Origin: a virus | Virus record (IMG/VR): IMGVR_UViG_3300003323_001142 | Span: 1-64,000 of that record | Reading direction: 5' to 3' (one strand) | DNA length: 64,000 nucleotides | Shown: positions 60,837 to 64,000 of the stretch, one piece after another | Layout: the number at the start of each line of letters is the position of its first letter | Position numbering within the stretch: the first letter of the stretch is position 1 | Program-made: the position numbers and the translations under genes | Notes under the pieces: model-generated | Databases searched by the model: none | Seen by the model: the letters and a program-made list of their open reading frames with translations, nothing else | What the model was told of the DNA's origin: nothing

Positions 60837-61148
60837 ATGGCAATCCGCATCAACGCCTGGCGCGAGCATTGGTCTCGGCAGCAAGAGCAATTCGATAAGT
60901 TCTACGAGTGGGTTGGCCCCGACGGGAAGCGCCCGCGTGAGTGGAAGGAAACGATCGACGGCGTCGAGTACACCTGCAGCGACGTGTCGGCGTTTGATTT
61001 GCGGCCGCGACCGAAGACGGCCATTGAGGTCTATGGCCCGGCTGAGGCTGAGCGTAGACGCGCCGGCTGGCTGCGCATGATCTTTGGATCCGGTCCGGGC
61101 GGTGACGAAAGTCACCTCGATCTGCGGCGACGCCTCACCGTCGAGTAG
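60837..61148 (+). CDS. Small hypothetical protein
   Basis: ATG at 60837 after GGATAGGAG. 103 residues, charged (HWSRQQEQFDKFYEWVGPDG), helical with a beta hairpin (GVEYTCSD). Convergent with the minus-strand gene that follows. Unknown. Confidence 0.5.
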   Translation: MAIRINAWREHWSRQQEQFDKFYEWVGPDGKRPREWKETIDGVEYTCSDVSAFDLRPRPKTAIEVYGPAEAERRRAGWLRMIFGSGPGGDESHLDLRRRLTVE

Positions 61149-61323
61149 CCCGAGCAAGCGCGATCAACTCCAGCAGCTTTCCCGCCGGCACCACCACCCC
61201 CACGTCCGGCCCTTTCGCCCAGGCCTCCTGAGCCCAGCGGAAGGCCTCGGTGACATCGGGGGTCGAGCCACGCGGGGCGGCGATGGCTTCGGATCGGGCT
61301 TTGGCGAGGGATGTGACGGCCAT
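61135..61323 (-). CDS. Minus-strand small protein inside the packaging region
   Basis: Sixty-two residues beginning MAVTSLAKARSEAIAAPRGS, helical (TEAFRWAQEAWAKGPDVGVV). Its 3' end overlaps the 3' end of the plus gene by 14 bases. Coding character is good, and the opposite strand here is less convincing. Its orientation is unusual for this region. Confidence 0.5.
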   Translation of the reverse strand: MAVTSLAKARSEAIAAPRGSTPDVTEAFRWAQEAWAKGPDVGVVVPAGKLLELIALARATRR

Positions 61324-61381
61324 CGGGGGAATGTGACGCGAGGGGGCGGATGGGGCAACGGGGCGAAGGAAAGAGGTCGCA

Positions 61382-61636
61382 ATGGAAGGCATAGAGCAAA
61401 AGATTCGCGCGGCGGCAGAGCGACTGGCGAAAGCCAGCGACGCGAGACATCGCGCAGAGGTGGCGGTGCGCGAGGCGACAATCGCGCTGAACAACGCACT
61501 TCGAGCAGAGAGCGAGGCGCGAGAGGCCCTCCTTACGGCCACAGCCGATTGCGTGGACCAATACCGCGAAGTCCCCGCGTCGACGTTCGTGCTGATCCCC
61601 CCGATCGCGGGCCATGCGACGGCCGCGCCCAGCTGA
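61382..61636 (+). CDS. Coiled-coil protein
   Basis: Eighty-four residues, mostly a heptad helix (KIRAAAERLA...ASDARHRAEVAVREATIALN), then a short Pro end. Possible scaffold or lysis regulator. Not recognised. Confidence 0.5.
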   Translation: MEGIEQKIRAAAERLAKASDARHRAEVAVREATIALNNALRAESEAREALLTATADCVDQYREVPASTFVLIPPIAGHATAAPS

Positions 61637-61657
61637 CCGAACGAACCGAGCATCACC

Positions 61658-62215
61658 ATGCACTCCGAGCCGCCGCGGGCGGCCCCTCCCAAGCGTGGCC
61701 CCAAGCGGGTCGTTCCGAAGTTCGTCCAGCGGGAACTGGACATCGCCTACGCCGGCCTGGACGCCGACGAGCGGATCCGCTTTATGCGGATGGCCAAGGG
61801 CGAGATCCGCCGCGGTTTCCGTCGCGTTCGCTGGGCCAATGAGGCCGCAGAGCGGATAGCGAACAAGAAGTCCACCTACGAGCAGGAGCCGCTCCTCGAA
61901 AGCACGCGAACGGTCGCCGAAGCTGTCGAGAAGCTGGTGAACAGCTACGACAAGCTCGACGGCATGTGCCACCGCGCTTACCAGCGCGTCGAGCCGTTCG
62001 TGAAGATGGCGGCGAAGCTCACCGAGGAGCAGCGACCGACTGTCCAGATCGTGCAGATCGGGCAGACCGGCACCGATCCGGCCATCCGAGCTCTGTTCGG
62101 CGCTCCAACGCCGCGCGAAATCATCGATGCCACCGAAGAAGCCAGCGAAGAGCGAGCGGCCGATGGTGCCGCCGAAGCTCCTGACGCCGTACCAGAAGGA
62201 GATCGTCGGGGCTGA
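61658..62215 (+). CDS. Candidate small terminase subunit
   Basis: The 185-residue protein has a basic N-terminus (PPKRGPKRVVPKFVQRELDI), long helices (ERIRFMRMAKGEIRRGFRRV, VAEAVEKLVNSYDKLDGM) and an acidic C-terminus. It lies immediately upstream of, and overlaps by 89 bases, the large terminase. These are the traits of a small terminase (DNA recognition). No clear TerS motif is present, so position is the main evidence. Confidence 0.5.
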   Translation: MHSEPPRAAPPKRGPKRVVPKFVQRELDIAYAGLDADERIRFMRMAKGEIRRGFRRVRWANEAAERIANKKSTYEQEPLLESTRTVAEAVEKLVNSYDKLDGMCHRAYQRVEPFVKMAAKLTEEQRPTVQIVQIGQTGTDPAIRALFGAPTPREIIDATEEASEERAADGAAEAPDAVPEGDRRG

Positions 62216-63590
62216 GTGGTTCGACCCGAGGACGGGGCTCGCGCGCGTCCACACACTCGAAAAGGCGCGGCGCATCGGGGGGTCGACCGCTGGCGCCTAC
62301 TGGGCCGCGTTCCTGGCCCTTGGGAAGCAGCCGCGGCGCGGCGGAGAGCTCTTCGACCAGCACGATCCGATGGACGTCTGGATCGTGTCCAAGGACTTCC
62401 TTGGCGCGAAGAACCTCCTTCGGGAGGTCGTCGACGCGTGCGCCAGCATGGCGCCGCTCAACCCCGATTTCGAAGTCACCCCCACCGCGACCACCGTCAC
62501 CTTCCGGAGCGGCAAGCGCGTCGTTGCGATGCCGTGCCGCGCGGAGACCATCCGCAGCTGCACGGGCGCTGTGGTGCTCGACGAGGTCGCCTTCTGGCGG
62601 ACTCCCGAGGAAATCTGGGGCGCCGCGAAGGTTGTCGCCGGAGCGAACCTCAAGGTAGGCGCTCGCGGCTATCCCATCCTCGCGATCACGACCCCTTGGG
62701 ACGCTGGCTCGCTCGCGCACCGCATCTTTACGGATGACGAGTTCCCGTTCATCCGGCACCGCGTCGACGTGTATCGGGCGGCCCGTGAGGGCTTCCCGAT
62801 CGACATCGAGAAGACCCGGACCGAACTCGGCATCCCGGAGCTATTCGCCAGCGAGTTTGAGCTCTCGTGGAATCGGGCGGGAGCCTCGTTCTTCCCCCTC
62901 GACAAGCTCCGCGACTGCCAAGAAGACGAACTCCCCGACGATTGGCAAAGCCTCCCGGCCTACTTCGGCATCGACGTAGGCGGCGGCAAAGGCCGCGACA
63001 ACACCGCCTGTGTCCAATGGCGCCCCTCCGGCAACGACTGCTGGATGGTCGGCGTTAAGGCCTTCAGCGATCTCGATCACGTCGAGCAATGCGACACCGT
63101 CGAAGGCTGGATCGTGCAGGACACGACCGAGTCGACCCACGTCACCATCGCGATCGACGCCGGCATCATGGGTGGCCCGATGATCACGGAGCTCCGGCAC
63201 CGGTTCAAACGCCGGAAGCGCGTGCGGATCGTGGGCCTCGGCATGGGCGTCCCGCAGCAAGAGAAGTACGCCACGGCGACCCGGCGCGCGCTTGAGCACG
63301 GGCGGATCAAGCTTTACACGGGCACCGAAGCGGGCGGCGACGAGCACGGTGCGCGGGCACTGATGCTCGAGCTCTCGACGCTCAAGACACGGCCCGGGGT
63401 CGGCGGCCGGCTCACGTTCGTGACGCCGCGCGACCCGAGCAAGGGACACTGCGATCGGGCTTGGGCGGCGATGTTTGGGCTGTCGAAGATCGAGGGGGTC
63501 GATTCGATCGCGGGCGTCAGCGCTACCGGTACCACGTTCGCCAGCATCGGCGTCTCTCACCATGAAACGGAAGCCATCGGATTCGGCTGA
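62127..63590 (+). CDS. terL: Large terminase subunit (Mu gp28-type)
   Basis: The 487-residue protein begins PYQKEIVGAEWFDPRTGLAR and EKARRIGGST (ATPase nucleotide-site region, about 47), with Walker B AVVLDEVAFW (about 150) and AITTPWDAGS (coupling motif). The nuclease half carries GIDVGGGKGRDNTACVQW (about 280), AIDAGIMG and DRAWA acidic residues. This fits the gp28-like/Terminase_6 enzymes that pack and cut phage DNA. ATG at 62127 overlaps the upstream gene. Confidence 0.85.
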   Translation: MPPKKPAKSERPMVPPKLLTPYQKEIVGAEWFDPRTGLARVHTLEKARRIGGSTAGAYWAAFLALGKQPRRGGELFDQHDPMDVWIVSKDFLGAKNLLREVVDACASMAPLNPDFEVTPTATTVTFRSGKRVVAMPCRAETIRSCTGAVVLDEVAFWRTPEEIWGAAKVVAGANLKVGARGYPILAITTPWDAGSLAHRIFTDDEFPFIRHRVDVYRAAREGFPIDIEKTRTELGIPELFASEFELSWNRAGASFFPLDKLRDCQEDELPDDWQSLPAYFGIDVGGGKGRDNTACVQWRPSGNDCWMVGVKAFSDLDHVEQCDTVEGWIVQDTTESTHVTIAIDAGIMGGPMITELRHRFKRRKRVRIVGLGMGVPQQEKYATATRRALEHGRIKLYTGTEAGGDEHGARALMLELSTLKTRPGVGGRLTFVTPRDPSKGHCDRAWAAMFGLSKIEGVDSIAGVSATGTTFASIGVSHHETEAIGFG

Positions 63591-63624
63591 CTCGCGCTGA
63601 GCGGGGCGCCGTGCCTCGCCACCC

Positions 63625-64000
63625 ATGCAGCTACCCGGATTCCTTCAATGGCTTGCGCCGAAGCGGCAACAGCCTGACGAACTACCGACGGCGTCGATCG
63701 ATCCCCGGGTCGATCCGGAGGCGCAAGCAGCTGTAGCCGAACGCCAGGCCCTGCCGGAGCCGACTCCGGACAAGGCGCCGCTCGCGCCCTATCCATCCGT
63801 GGATAGGTACCCAACCATCTTGGGCAGTGCGGTCACGCTCGCGTACATCTCGAGCGTCTTCCGCCTCGCGCTCACCGGCTACCGCCGCGAATTCGTCGAT
63901 GTGCTCGACGAGCTGCTCGAGCGCGACCCGCACATGTACGCGGTCGTTGCCCAGCGGGTGCACGCGGTCGCCGGCGGCCGCATCCAGGTCATCCCGGCCG
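63625..64000 (+). CDS. Portal protein, N-terminal part (DUF935/Mu gp29-like)
   Basis: The frame starts MQLPGFLQWLAPKRQQP and stays open to the window end, giving 125 codons. YPTILGSAVTLAYISSVFRL, VDVLDELLERDPHMYAVVAQ and RVHAVAGGRIQVIPA match the start of DUF935 portal proteins. It follows TerL by 34 bases, as expected. Incomplete: the C-terminal portion lies outside the window. Confidence 0.75.
   Translation, partial: MQLPGFLQWLAPKRQQPDELPTASIDPRVDPEAQAAVAERQALPEPTPDKAPLAPYPSVDRYPTILGSAVTLAYISSVFRLALTGYRREFVDVLDELLERDPHMYAVVAQRVHAVAGGRIQVIPA

Overview
The window is one continuous stretch of a GC-rich, temperate, tailed double-stranded DNA phage (Caudoviricetes). No host gene is recognisable at either end. 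The evidence is a large terminase and the start of a Mu-type portal at the right edge, tail and lysis-type genes at the left edge, a tyrosine integrase beside a tRNA-Lys 3' fragment (attP), a repressor/Cro-type immunity switch, and a lambda-like theta-replication module. Tail genes at the left and terminase/portal at the right suggest a circular or circularly permuted genome whose capsid and tail genes lie outside the window. The host is not identifiable beyond being a high-GC bacterium with a tRNA-Lys(UUU) gene.

Layout. (1) 1-2772 (+): end of the late operon, with a partial repeat-bearing structural protein, a duplicated tail-adaptor protein, a lysozyme-like protein and small proteins, closed by two back-to-back hairpins (2771-2839). 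(2) 29489 down to 2844 (-): one long leftward early cluster of about 60 small, tightly overlapping genes. It carries a DnaQ-type exonuclease, a recombination set (RecE-like exonuclease, Sak4-like ATPase, HerA-like ATPase), a protein ending in a putative Acb2/Tad1 cyclic-nucleotide-sponge hairpin, an excisionase-like protein, integrase, attP, HNH nucleases and an M23 peptidase. (3) 29490-30772: immunity region with an ImmA-like protein lacking HExxH, a XRE repressor, and two early promoters sharing one 13-bp operator placed identically. (4) 30773-56417 (+): rightward early/middle cluster with a Cro-like protein, an HNH-sigma region 4 fusion, a T4-type RNA ligase, LexA-like DNA-binding proteins, YfdQ, two DNA methyltransferases, a DUF559-type nuclease, an O-like initiator with embedded iterons, a DnaC-like loader, a free-standing DnaA domain IV, RusA, a LemA/TPM-like membrane pair, and a 628-residue sigma factor with zinc-ribbon, AP2-like and winged-helix extensions. 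(5) 56418-64000 (+): start of the late region, leading to terminase and portal.

Inferred circuit: the XRE repressor silences both early promoters through the shared operator. After induction, leftward transcription delivers recombination, integration/excision and anti-defence functions. Rightward transcription delivers replication proteins and then the elaborate sigma factor, which probably switches the host polymerase to the late genes. The least described features are the two sigma-domain chimeras (31091-31843 and 53048-54934), the hairpin-domain fusion at 17285-18880, and the twin operator-promoters. Nearly all neighbouring genes overlap by NTGA (ATGA, GTGA, TTGA), so non-ATG starts are common and were chosen mainly on those overlaps.
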